Assembly (NCBI GenBank): GCA_004017275.1
Contig: SAKE01000017.1
Location: forward strand, 1-57,472
Direction: 5' to 3'
Source of the DNA: Mesorhizobium sp.
Lineage (GTDB): Bacteria > Pseudomonadota > Alphaproteobacteria > Rhizobiales > Rhizobiaceae
DNA length: 57,472 bases
Below the pieces are notes generated by a model that was not told the DNA's origin, did no database searches, and was given only the letters and a program-made list of their open reading frames with translations. The position numbers and the translations under genes were made by a program. Shown here one piece after another: positions 45,004 to 53,132 of this stretch; position 1 is the first letter of the stretch, and each line of letters opens with the position of its first letter.

Positions 45004-45993
45004 TTGGCACATACACACGATCACGGCGGGCACGATCACACTGGGCATGATCATGGGGCCGGTCATGTGCATGGCTCGACCGACAAGAAACGCGTTCTGA
45101 TCGCAGCCTGCCTGACTGGCGGCTTTATGGTCGCCGAAGCGCTCGGCGGCCTCCTCACCGGGTCGCTGGCGCTGCTGGCCGACGCCGGCCACATGCTCGC
45201 CGACTCGATCGCGCTCGGCCTTGCCTGGTATGCGTTTCATCTTGGCGGCCGGCCGGCGACCGTTCGCCTCACCTACGGCTTCGGGCGGGTCAAGACGCTG
45301 GTGGCCTATACAAACGGCATTGCCATCTTCGTCATCGCCCTGTGGATCGTCTACGAGGCCTGGGGGCGCCTGCAGGCACCGACGCCGGTGCTTGGCGGGC
45401 CGATGCTGGTGGTTGCGATCCTCGGCCTGTTGGTGAACATCGGTTCGTTCTTCGTGCTGCATGGCGGTGATCGCGAAAACCTGAACATGCGCGGCGCCAT
45501 CCTGCATGTGCTCGGCGACCTGCTCGGCTCGGCTGCGGCGATCGTTGCCGCGCTGGTCATCCTGGCGACCGGCTGGACGCCGATCGACCCGATCCTCTCG
45601 GTCCTGGTCTCGCTGCTGATCCTGTCCACGGCATGGTCGCTGATGCGCGCCGCCGCCCATGTCCTGCTCGAGGGCGTGCCGCCCAGCCTCGACCGCGATC
45701 TGATCGCCAGGGATATCGAGGCGACGATCCAGGGGGTGCGCGAAGTGCATCACATGCATGTCTGGTCGCTCGACGGGACCAGCAACATGGCGACGCTGCA
45801 TGCCTGTCTCGACGAGGGCGTCGATGCGCATCAGGCGGTGAGTGCCGTCAAGAAGCGGCTTGCCAGCGAGCACGGCATCAGCCATGCCACCGTGGAATCC
45901 GAATTCGGACAGTGCGCCGACGATGGCGACGACCACGGGCACGACCCCGTGCACAAGCACGATGCGGCGCCGCATCACGACCACCATCACTAG
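45004..45993 (+). CDS. cation diffusion facilitator metal exporter
   Basis: The 329-residue protein (TTG start, GGAG 7 nt upstream) has His-rich N- and C-terminal tails (HTHDHGGHDHTGHDHGAGH; HDPVHKHD...HHDHHH) and six membrane segments. The zinc-site residues are in LLADAGHMLADS (second helix) and LHVLGDLLGS (fifth helix). A cytoplasmic ferredoxin-like domain follows (VREVHHMHVWSLDGTSNMATLH). It resembles the ZitB/CzcD/DmeF group that exports Zn, Co or Ni against protons. Histidine richness suggests zinc or cobalt; which metal is not shown. Confidence 0.92.
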   Translation: MAHTHDHGGHDHTGHDHGAGHVHGSTDKKRVLIAACLTGGFMVAEALGGLLTGSLALLADAGHMLADSIALGLAWYAFHLGGRPATVRLTYGFGRVKTLVAYTNGIAIFVIALWIVYEAWGRLQAPTPVLGGPMLVVAILGLLVNIGSFFVLHGGDRENLNMRGAILHVLGDLLGSAAAIVAALVILATGWTPIDPILSVLVSLLILSTAWSLMRAAAHVLLEGVPPSLDRDLIARDIEATIQGVREVHHMHVWSLDGTSNMATLHACLDEGVDAHQAVSAVKKRLASEHGISHATVESEFGQCADDGDDHGHDPVHKHDAAPHHDHHH

Positions 45994-46006
45994 GACCGAT
46001 CGATCG

Positions 46007-46294
46007 ATGTCGATTGGCCCGACCTCAGGAGTTGCAAACCTTGAAAACCAGCTTGATGAACGTCTGCCGCCCGGACGCGGCATGATGGACCGCGACACCA
46101 GGAACGCGGCCATCGCCGCCGTGTGGATCATGCTGTTGTTCGGCATCGGCGCCTTCTACTTGCCAACGATAATGCTGGCGCTGGGCAGCCTTTCGACCAT
46201 GCTGGCGGCCGCCTTTGGCATCGTCTTCGTGCTGGCGTTTTTCTCGGTGTTCTGGCTGCGGTCCCGCAACCAGCGCAAAAACCAGGGTAAGTAG
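46007..46294 (+). CDS. small membrane protein of unknown function
   Basis: A frame of 95 residues starts 13 nt after the CDF stop. It has two hydrophobic helices (AAIAAVWIMLLFGIGAFYL, and MLAAAFGIVFVLAFFSVFWL) and a basic tail RSRNQRKNQGK, so the C-terminus is probably cytoplasmic. AGGA precedes ATG 46007; ATG 46082 would give 70 residues and still include both helices. It is in line with the CDF and denD-like genes and probably co-transcribed. I do not recognise a family. Confidence 0.6.
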   Translation: MSIGPTSGVANLENQLDERLPPGRGMMDRDTRNAAIAAVWIMLLFGIGAFYLPTIMLALGSLSTMLAAAFGIVFVLAFFSVFWLRSRNQRKNQGK

Positions 46295-46304
46295 AGGTCT
46301 TCAC

Positions 46305-47282
46305 ATGCGCATTCTGATCACTGGCGCCGCGGGTATGGTCGGCAGCAAGCTCATCGCCCGGCTGGCCAAGGACGGCACGCTGCGCGGCCGCAAGATCGCC
46401 GCGCTTGACCTGCACGACATCGTGCCGCCGCAGGCACCTAGCATGGACGGCGTCAGCGTAACCCTCCACACCGGCGACCTCGCCGAGGCGGGTGCAGCCG
46501 AAGGCTTGGTCGTATCGCGCCCCGACGTCGTCTTCCATCTCGCGGGCATCGTGTCCGGTGAGGCGGAAGCGAATTTCGATCTCGGCTACCGCGTCAATCT
46601 CGACGGCACACGCGCCCTGTTCGACGCCATCCGCCTGGCGGGCTTTGCACCGCGCGTCGTCTTCACCTCGTCGATCGCGGTGTTCGGCGCGCCGTTCCCG
46701 GATGTCATTCCTGATGACTTCCATCCGACGCCGCTGACCTCCTACGGCACCCAGAAGCAGATGAGCGAGGCGCTGCTGGCAGACTATTCCAGGCGCGGTT
46801 TCTTCGACGGCATCGGCATCCGGCTGCCGACCATCTGCGTGCGGCCGGGCAAGCCAAACAAGGCGGCGTCCGGTTTCTTCTCCGGCATCATCCGCGAGCC
46901 GTTGAGCGGCCACGAGGCGATCCTGCCGGTGCCGCGCTCGGTCGTGCACACGCATGCCAGCCCGCGCTCGGCGGTGAACTTCCTGATCCATGCGGCGGAG
47001 ATCGATGGTGCGGCAGTCGGGCCGCGCCGCAACCTGACGATGCCCGGCGTCGCCGTCACCGTTGGCGAGCAGATCGAGGCATTGGAGCGGATCGCCGGGC
47101 CGAAGGTGGCAGGTTTGATCCGCGAGGAGCCGGACGAGACGATCTGGGCAATCGTCAAGGGCTGGCCGACACGCTTCGAGGCGCAGCGGTCACGGGAGCT
47201 CGGCTTCAGCGCCGAAAAGAGCTTTGACGAAATCATCCGTGCCCATATCGAGGATGAACTGGGCGGCAAGCTCGCGGGTTAA
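46305..47282 (+). CDS. denD: D-erythronate dehydrogenase-like NAD-dependent epimerase/dehydratase
   Basis: The 325-residue extended SDR closely follows the DenD pattern: ILITGAAGMVGSKL (NAD site), VVFHLAGIVSGEAEANFD, VFTSSIAVFGAPFPD, LTSYGTQKQMSE (YxxxK), RLPTICVRPGKPNKAASGFF and RRNLTMPGVAVTVGEQIEAL. DenD oxidises D-erythronate to 2-oxo-tetronate in a four-carbon acid sugar pathway. None of the other den genes is present, so substrate assignment rests on sequence resemblance. It follows the small membrane gene by 10 nt. Confidence 0.85.
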   Translation: MRILITGAAGMVGSKLIARLAKDGTLRGRKIAALDLHDIVPPQAPSMDGVSVTLHTGDLAEAGAAEGLVVSRPDVVFHLAGIVSGEAEANFDLGYRVNLDGTRALFDAIRLAGFAPRVVFTSSIAVFGAPFPDVIPDDFHPTPLTSYGTQKQMSEALLADYSRRGFFDGIGIRLPTICVRPGKPNKAASGFFSGIIREPLSGHEAILPVPRSVVHTHASPRSAVNFLIHAAEIDGAAVGPRRNLTMPGVAVTVGEQIEALERIAGPKVAGLIREEPDETIWAIVKGWPTRFEAQRSRELGFSAEKSFDEIIRAHIEDELGGKLAG

Positions 47283-47307
47283 ACCCGGAGCGTCGCGACG
47301 CGCAAGA

Positions 47308-48513
47308 TCATCCGCCCGTCGCCAGGCTCGCTGACAACAGCAGCAGCCCAAACAGGAAGACGAACGCCGCGCCACCGATCTCGACGATCGAGTGGATGCG
47401 GTTGCCCATACGCCCGTCGCCGGCGAAATACACCGCCCAGTTCTTGGCGGTGACCGCAAGCGTCGCCAAGGCCGAGACGGTGATGGCGGTGCCCAGCGAC
47501 ATCGCCAGCACCGACAGCAGGCCGCCGAGCCAGAGCCCGTTGAGCAGGGCGAAGCTGAGCACGATCAGCGCGCCGGAGCAGGGGCGGATGCCGACCGCCG
47601 CCACTGCCGTCCACGCGGTGCGCCAGTCGAAGCGGTCGGCTGACAGCAGCGCCGGATCGGGCGCATGCGAGTGGCCGCAGGTCTCGCAGACTTCACCCGC
47701 CGCGTGATCGTGATGAGCATGATCGTGCGCGCCGTGATCGTGGTGGTGATCATGCGTGCTGTGGTTATGGGAATGATCATGCGCATGGTCGTGATCGTCA
47801 TGCGCGTGAAGCGCATGCGAATGGGCATGCGCCGAATGGCTGTGAGCATGTCCGGCGTGAGAATGACCGGCATGCGAATGGCCACCATGGCTGCCATGCG
47901 AATGGCCGGCATGAGCCGCCGACAGGCTGTAGGCGGGTCCTCTGCCAAACAGGCGCAGGACGGACGGGCCGAGCTTGCGCCACAACAGCCAGGCACCGAA
48001 CAGGGTGACGAAGACAAAGCTCATGATCTCCATGAACCAGGCCGCGTCGGTCATCGAGACGGCGGTGCCGCGCAGGACGAAATAGGCGACCGCCATCACT
48101 GTGACCGCGGTCAGGCCCTGCAGCAGCGCCGAGACGAAGGACAAGAGAATGCCGCGCCGCAGCGCCACCTCATTGGCCACCATATAGGACGAGATCACCG
48201 CCTTGCCGTGGCCGGGGCCGGCGGCATGGAAAATGCCGTAGGCGAAGGACAGGCCGATGAGTATCCAGATCTTGCTGCCGTCCTCGCGCATCGCCTTCAT
48301 CGCCGTCGCCAGCGCGCGATAGAATTCCTGCTGCCTGAGATTGATCCACATCAGGATATGGGCGAACGGGCCGGTGGTGGGCGCCATGCCGTCATTGACC
48401 CCGATGCCGAGCGAAGACTGGGCATGCGCGGCGTTGGCAAAATGCATCATGGCGACAGTGAGGGCCAACAGGCCGAATGCCAAACGCAGGGACGGTTTCG
48501 TCACCGGCTTCAT
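47308..48513 (-). CDS. NicO-family nickel/cobalt transporter with long His-rich loop
   Basis: The 401-residue inner-membrane protein has a signal-like first helix and six or more membrane segments. Motifs FHAAGPGHGKAVISSYMV and GIRPCSGALIVL are typical of the NicO/RcnA family. Between them is a cytoplasmic or periplasmic loop of about 90 residues dominated by His, Ala, Ser and Asp (HSHAGHSHAGHAHSHSAHAH) that ends in a CETCGH pair of cysteines. It should move Ni, Co or Zn. It overlaps the upstream DUF1007 gene by 4 nt. Confidence 0.9.
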   Translation of the reverse strand: MKPVTKPSLRLAFGLLALTVAMMHFANAAHAQSSLGIGVNDGMAPTTGPFAHILMWINLRQQEFYRALATAMKAMREDGSKIWILIGLSFAYGIFHAAGPGHGKAVISSYMVANEVALRRGILLSFVSALLQGLTAVTVMAVAYFVLRGTAVSMTDAAWFMEIMSFVFVTLFGAWLLWRKLGPSVLRLFGRGPAYSLSAAHAGHSHGSHGGHSHAGHSHAGHAHSHSAHAHSHALHAHDDHDHAHDHSHNHSTHDHHHDHGAHDHAHHDHAAGEVCETCGHSHAPDPALLSADRFDWRTAWTAVAAVGIRPCSGALIVLSFALLNGLWLGGLLSVLAMSLGTAITVSALATLAVTAKNWAVYFAGDGRMGNRIHSIVEIGGAAFVFLFGLLLLSASLATGG

Positions 48514-49196
48514 CCTTCTGGCTGACAGGTCAGTTCGAGCTTGGTGGCGAAGATCTTGCTCATGTCGGTGCCGGTCGGATCGTTGAAAAAGGCATCAGTG
48601 AGGGTCTTCTGGTTTTCCTTGATGGCCTCGTCCGGGTCCGGACGGACCACCTTGCTGGTGCAGTTCGACGGCAGGCCTTCAACCGTGATGTTGGAGTCCT
48701 CGGTGAAGTCTATCGCCGTGTAGAATGTCGGATCGTAAACGCCGATGTCGATCTTGCCGTTCAGCTTGATCGGCACCTTCGGCTCGGACTCGAACAGGAT
48801 GATCAGCTGGTCGCTGTCGAAATTGGCCATCAGATGCGGTGGCGGCGTCATCGCAACGTCCTTGCCGTCGACGGTGACGAGCTGGAAGTAATTGAACTCG
48901 GCCAGCGAGGCATGAACTGTGTCCGCGACCTCCTTCAGCTCCTTGTCATCGAGCTTCAGGTCGGAATTCTTGTCGAACTCCATCATCACCGTCGAGGAAA
49001 ACAGATCGTCGAAGCGCCAGAGATGACGCAGCGCCTTCACACTTTGGTGATCCGGGGAAAGGATCACGTCGAGGCGGGCCTCGGCGAAGACGTGTGGATG
49101 CACGTAAGCCGGTCCAGTGGCGGCAAGAGTAGCCGCCAAGGCCGAAGCCAGCATGATTGCGTGCCGTTTCAGGTGCATTCTCGGTCGCGATTCCAT
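48510..49196 (-). CDS. DUF1007 periplasmic protein
   Basis: The protein (228 residues from ATG 49196; ATG 49178 is an alternative) has a signal peptide ending near GPAYVHPHVF. It carries the DUF1007 domain with the HPHVFAEARLDV start, FDKNSDLKLDDKELKEV (an EF-hand-like acidic loop) and ITVEGLPSNCTSKVV, and ends with a conserved Cys (LELTCQPEG). DUF1007 genes commonly accompany NicO transporters and are thought to help metal delivery. It is coupled to the NicO gene by ATGA overlap. Confidence 0.87.
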   Translation of the reverse strand: MESRPRMHLKRHAIMLASALAATLAATGPAYVHPHVFAEARLDVILSPDHQSVKALRHLWRFDDLFSSTVMMEFDKNSDLKLDDKELKEVADTVHASLAEFNYFQLVTVDGKDVAMTPPPHLMANFDSDQLIILFESEPKVPIKLNGKIDIGVYDPTFYTAIDFTEDSNITVEGLPSNCTSKVVRPDPDEAIKENQKTLTDAFFNDPTGTDMSKIFATKLELTCQPEG

Positions 49197-49266
49197 CGGC
49201 CTCGGAGAGATGTCGAGAGTTACCAGAAAGGGGGCGAAATTGGGACCGGGAGATGATTGAAGCCGG

Positions 49267-50166
49267 TCAGGCAACCTCGCGCGTCCTGAACCACTGCACC
49301 AAAAAGTCGACAAAGACGCGGACTTTGGCCGGCAGATAGCGGCGATGCGGGTAGACGGCGAAGATGCCGCCGCCCGGCAGGATACGGTCATCCATCACCG
49401 CCACCAACTGGCCGCTCGCGAGGTCGGGGGCGGCGATGAAATCCGGCAGCACGGTAAATCCGAGCCCCGCTACGGCCGCGGCTCTCGCCGTCATCGGGCT
49501 GTTGACCTCGACCGGACCGGACACCGAAACGCTCACCGGATCGCCATTGTCGCCCTTGAACGGCCAGTTGTTCAGTCCGCGGCCATTGGTGTCGACGATG
49601 CAGGGCATGCGGCTGAGATCCTGCGGCCGTGTCGGCATGCCATGCTTGGCGATCAGTTCGGGGGAGGCGCAGAGCTTTATCGAAAATGGCGCCAGCCGCC
49701 TGGCGATCAGCGACGAGTTCTCCAGCCGCGAGATGCGCACCGCAAGGTCGAAGCCTTCCTCGACCAGATCGACGAAGCGGTCGTCGAGTTGGATGTCGAG
49801 CACGATGTCGGGATGCTGTTTAGCGAAGTCGATCAGCGATTGGCCGATCGGCGCATCGGCGAAGGTGCGTGGCGCCGACAGCTTGATCCGGCCGCGCACG
49901 TCGCCGGAGGATTCGCGCACCGCGTCGGCCAGGCTGTCGACCTCGCGCACGATCTCCGAGGCGCGCCGGTAATAGGTGTGGCCGGCCTCGGTCATCGAGA
50001 ACTGGCGCGTGGTGCGGTTGAGCAGCAATGCTCCGAGTTCGTCCTCCAGCTCCCGCACATATTTCGACAGCAAGGCCTTGGAACGGCCGATCTTGCGCGC
50101 CGCGGCGGAAAAGCCCTCGGCCTCGACCACGTCGATAAAGGCACGCATGCGCGTCAGTGTGTCCAT
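49267..50166 (-). CDS. LysR family transcriptional regulator
   Basis: The 299-residue protein has the N-terminal winged helix (MRAFIDVVEAEGFSAAARKI, SKALLSKYVRELEDELG, LLLNRTTRQFSMTEAG) and a substrate-binding domain. It resembles the DsdC/PecT-like branch that acts on nearby genes. It starts 3 nt after the amidase stop on the same strand, so it is probably co-transcribed with the amidase rather than divergent from its target, which is less usual for LysR regulators. Confidence 0.92.
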   Translation of the reverse strand: MDTLTRMRAFIDVVEAEGFSAAARKIGRSKALLSKYVRELEDELGALLLNRTTRQFSMTEAGHTYYRRASEIVREVDSLADAVRESSGDVRGRIKLSAPRTFADAPIGQSLIDFAKQHPDIVLDIQLDDRFVDLVEEGFDLAVRISRLENSSLIARRLAPFSIKLCASPELIAKHGMPTRPQDLSRMPCIVDTNGRGLNNWPFKGDNGDPVSVSVSGPVEVNSPMTARAAAVAGLGFTVLPDFIAAPDLASGQLVAVMDDRILPGGGIFAVYPHRRYLPAKVRVFVDFLVQWFRTREVA

Positions 50167-50169
50167 GGT

Positions 50170-51366
50170 TCAGGCCTTTCGTGGCGCGTCGAGAAGTTTC
50201 CGGCCGAGCCGTATCAGGGCAATGTCGCTGCCGGAAGGGCCAAGCAGCGACAGGCCGAACGGGGCGCCGGCGACCGCGCCGATAGGCGAGGTGATTTGCG
50301 GAAAGCCGGACAGGCCGGCTAGGCACAGAAGCTGCAGCGCCCGTTCGCGATAGGCCTGGAACTGCTCCGGCGTGCTGTCCACGTAGGGCGCTGGACCAGG
50401 CACCGTTGGCAGGACAAGAAACCCGTCCTCGCCGAGCAGGGCGCTCAGTTCGCCGCGAAAGGTCAGCCGGCGCACCTTCTCGGCCTGCGCTGTCTTGTCG
50501 TCGACGGCACGGCCAAAGCCGAAGCGCTCCTCGACACCGGGACCGAGGTCGCGCTCGCCGCTGGTGATCCATTCGCCATGCACTGCCCAGGCTTCCTTGG
50601 CCTGCAGCCGGCGAAAGCACCAGTAGAGTTCATCGGGAGATGAGGTGAAGCGTGTCGTTGCCATCGTCGGCGTGCCGAAGATCGCACCCGCCAGTGCCTT
50701 CATTCCGGCATATTCGGCAAGTGCCGGGCGGGCGACCAACCCGTCAAGCCAGTCCAGCGCCAGCGGCCGGTCCAGTGTGTGCTGGTGCGGGTCGCGACCG
50801 AGCAGCAGCTTGCCGACGGTCTCGTAGGTCTCGATGTCGTCGGCGAACCAGCCGAACGTATCGAAGCTCGGCGCCAGCTTCATCGTGCCGTCGAGCGAAA
50901 TGCGGCCATGCGTGGTGCGCAGGCCGATCAGTCCGCAAAAGCTCGCCGGCGCGCGGATCGAGCCGCCAGTGTCGGAGCCGGTGGCGATGTCGGCCAGCCT
51001 GCCCGCCACCGCCGCCGCCGACCCCGAGGACGAGCCGCCGGTGACACGGTCGGGTGCTGCCGGGTTCACCGGAAACGAGAAATGCGCATTCTGGCCGAAC
51101 AGCGCGAAGGCAAGCTCGTCGGTCTGCGTCTTGCCGATGAAGCGCGCACCGGCATCGAGAATCATCTGCACGGCAGGTGCGGTGCGGGAGGCTGCGTGGC
51201 TTTCAGCGAACTTCTGCAAATTGCCGCAGCCGGTGCGGTAGCCGGCGACATCGTAGATGTCCTTGACCGCCAGCCGCAGGCCGGCCAGCGGCCCTAGCTG
51301 GGCATGGGCGACCGGCATCTGGCGAAGATCGAGAAAGGCATTGAGAGGGCCGTGCGTGCCTGTCAT
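50170..51366 (-). CDS. amidase
   Basis: The 398-residue protein belongs to the amidase signature family. The catalytic Lys is K35 in GLRLAVKDIYDVAGY. The Gly/Ser-rich motif TGGSSSGSAAAVAG supplies the cis-Ser, and GSDTGGSIRAPASFCG the nucleophile Ser. It is shorter than GatA and most like indole-acetamide hydrolase-type or plant AMI1-like amidases. The substrate is not shown. It heads a two-gene unit with the LysR gene and is divergent from the ornithine decarboxylase leader. Confidence 0.9.
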   Translation of the reverse strand: MTGTHGPLNAFLDLRQMPVAHAQLGPLAGLRLAVKDIYDVAGYRTGCGNLQKFAESHAASRTAPAVQMILDAGARFIGKTQTDELAFALFGQNAHFSFPVNPAAPDRVTGGSSSGSAAAVAGRLADIATGSDTGGSIRAPASFCGLIGLRTTHGRISLDGTMKLAPSFDTFGWFADDIETYETVGKLLLGRDPHQHTLDRPLALDWLDGLVARPALAEYAGMKALAGAIFGTPTMATTRFTSSPDELYWCFRRLQAKEAWAVHGEWITSGERDLGPGVEERFGFGRAVDDKTAQAEKVRRLTFRGELSALLGEDGFLVLPTVPGPAPYVDSTPEQFQAYRERALQLLCLAGLSGFPQITSPIGAVAGAPFGLSLLGPSGSDIALIRLGRKLLDAPRKA

Positions 51367-51440
51367 CGTTCGATATCCGGATACGGTTGCCGCAACATTG
51401 TTCGATGGCAGAAATTTTACAACCTTGGATGCGATTTTTA

Positions 51441-51469
51441 TTGATTGTGAAAGCCTTCGCCCTTATATC
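51441..51469 (+). promoter_or_regulatory. candidate promoter of ornithine decarboxylase
   Basis: TTGATT (51441-51446), 17 nt, TATATC (51464-51469) is the best promoter-like pair in the gap after the amidase gene. It would give a leader of about 430 nt. Confidence 0.5.
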
Positions 51470-51475
51470 GCGCTT

Positions 51476-51906
51476 GCCCAAAGTCGCACGTGCCTGTGGG
51501 TGTCCGCCGATCCTCGAATGGTGAGGGAAATCGGTAAGGTAACTGGAGCCAACCCCTCCAGTCGGTCTAGCGGCCAACCGCCAGCCCGAGGACACCTTGA
51601 AGCAACGACGGTGCGGGCCTTTCTGGTGTTCTGCCGGTTGTCCAAAAACCGGGGTTACTGAAGAGGCACACCTTCATTGCCGGCAGTGCGGACGGGTCTC
51701 CCATCCAAGCCAAGGCAGACAAAGCGAACCGAGGCCGGGCAAGGCCAAGGTTCACCGCCGCGAGACGGCGCTTCATGGTTCCGGGGTCTCCACCGGCTGG
51801 TTCCATGGATTTCCGTCCCGCCTTTGTCCACCGCGTGTTCGCGAGGCCGACAGCCCGCGTTCCGCAGCCTTATTGCGCGCCGAAAGGCGCTGATGGAGAG
51901 ACCCCG
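51476..51906 (+). ncRNA. long 5' leader of ornithine decarboxylase, speF-type candidate
   Basis: About 430 nt without a convincing gene precede the decarboxylase start. Alphaproteobacteria carry a structured speF leader RNA at this place (established; its exact consensus I cannot reproduce). Visible structure includes CCGGTT/AACCGG near 51641-51657 and CGCCG-CGAGA-CGGCG near 51760. GGGGTCTC (51783-51790) is fully complementary to GAGACCCC (51898-51905), the latter overlapping the ribosome-binding region GGAGAGACCCC just before the ATG. That pairing could hide the start. A frame from 51597 to 51893 has no recognisable protein. Confidence 0.5.
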
Positions 51907-53040
51907 ATGGCCACCCAGCGCATCCTTGACTTCCTCGCCACCCGACGTCCGACCGGCCCCTGCCTCGTCGTCGACCTCGATGTCGTGCGCGACAATTTCC
52001 GCGCCTTCGAGAAGGCGCTGCCCGATTCGAAAATCTACTATGCGGTGAAAGCAAATCCGGCGCCGGAAATCCTGCGCCTGCTTGCTGCGATGGGTTCGTC
52101 CTTCGACACCGCTTCCGTTGCCGAAGTCGAGATGGCGATGGACGCCGGTGCGCCGGCGGAGCGCATCTCCTTCGGCAACACCATCAAGAAGGAGCGTGAC
52201 ATCGCACGCGCCTACCAGCTCGGCATCCGCCTGTTCGCCGTCGATTGCGTCGAAGAGGTCGAGAAGATCGCCCGTGTCGCTCCAGGCGCGCGCGTGTTCT
52301 GCCGCGTCTTGACCGACGGCGAGGGCGCCGAGTGGCCGCTGTCGCGCAAGTTCGGCTGCGTGCCGGCAATGGCCGTCGACGTGCTGCGCCATGCCAAGGG
52401 GCTCGGCCTCGACGCCTATGGCGTGTCATTCCATGTCGGCTCGCAGCAGACCGACCTGACTGCCTGGGACCGTGCTCTGGCCGACGCCAAGGTGGTGTTC
52501 GCGACGCTCGCCGAAGAAGGCATCGTCTTGAAGATGGTCAATATGGGCGGCGGTTTCCCGACGCGCTACCTGCGTGACGTGCCGGCGGCACAGGCCTATG
52601 GCCAGGCGATCTTTTCGGCGCTGCGCAAGCATTTCGGCAATGCCATTCCCGAAACCATCATCGAGCCGGGCCGCGGCATGGTCGGCAATGCCGGCGTCAT
52701 CAAGTCGGAAGTCGTGCTGATCTCGAAGAAGGCCGCCAACGACAATGTGCGCTGGGTGTTCCTCGATATCGGCAAGTTCGGCGGCCTGGCCGAGACGATG
52801 GACGAGGCGATCCGCTATCCCCTGGTCACCGCGCATGACGGCACGGAGACCGCGCCCTGCGTGCTCGCCGGCCCGACCTGCGATTCGGCCGATGTGATGT
52901 ACGAGAAGACGCCGTACCCGCTGCCTTTGTCGCTGACCATCGGCGACGAGGTGCTGATCGAAGGCACAGGCGCCTACACGACCACCTACTCGGCGGTCGC
53001 CTTCAACGGCTTCGAGCCTCTCCGATCCTACGTGATCTGA
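51907..53040 (+). CDS. ornithine (or lysine) decarboxylase, alanine racemase fold
   Basis: The 377-residue PLP enzyme of fold type III makes putrescine from ornithine. The PLP lysine is in IYYAVKANPAPE, the His stacking on PLP in VSFHVGSQQTD, the glycine loop in VNMGGGFP, the phosphate site in EPGRGMVGNAG, and the active-site Cys in LAGPTCDSADVMYE. Length and sequence fit the alphaproteobacterial Odc2 type, some of which also accept lysine. The start at 51907 is preceded by GGAG. Together with homospermidine synthase it forms the polyamine route. Confidence 0.93.
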   Translation: MATQRILDFLATRRPTGPCLVVDLDVVRDNFRAFEKALPDSKIYYAVKANPAPEILRLLAAMGSSFDTASVAEVEMAMDAGAPAERISFGNTIKKERDIARAYQLGIRLFAVDCVEEVEKIARVAPGARVFCRVLTDGEGAEWPLSRKFGCVPAMAVDVLRHAKGLGLDAYGVSFHVGSQQTDLTAWDRALADAKVVFATLAEEGIVLKMVNMGGGFPTRYLRDVPAAQAYGQAIFSALRKHFGNAIPETIIEPGRGMVGNAGVIKSEVVLISKKAANDNVRWVFLDIGKFGGLAETMDEAIRYPLVTAHDGTETAPCVLAGPTCDSADVMYEKTPYPLPLSLTIGDEVLIEGTGAYTTTYSAVAFNGFEPLRSYVI

Positions 53041-53059
53041 GGGCTTCGGCCTTCAGATC
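53034..53059 (+). terminator. stem-loop at the end of ornithine decarboxylase
   Basis: GATCTGAGGGC and GCCTTCAGATC form an 11-bp stem with one G-U pair and a UUCG tetraloop, overlapping the stop codon. There is no U-run, so it is more likely an mRNA-protecting 3' structure than a strong terminator. Confidence 0.5.
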
Positions 53060-53132
53060 ACCGGCGCGGGCGATGCACTCGCCCGTCCGGGCTCGCCTGT
53101 GGAACAGTCTCCGCTCGCCAGGGATTACGGAA

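Noticed and set aside
47700..47935. tandem short repeats resembling a CRISPR or satellite array
   Set aside because: They are in-frame His/Ala/Ser/Asp codons of the NicO transporter loop, with no uniform spacers.
51597..51893. 98-codon frame in the ornithine decarboxylase leader
   Set aside because: It is Arg/Ser/Pro-rich, lacks a good ribosome-binding site and conserved features; structured RNA explains the region better. A shorter leader peptide cannot be excluded.
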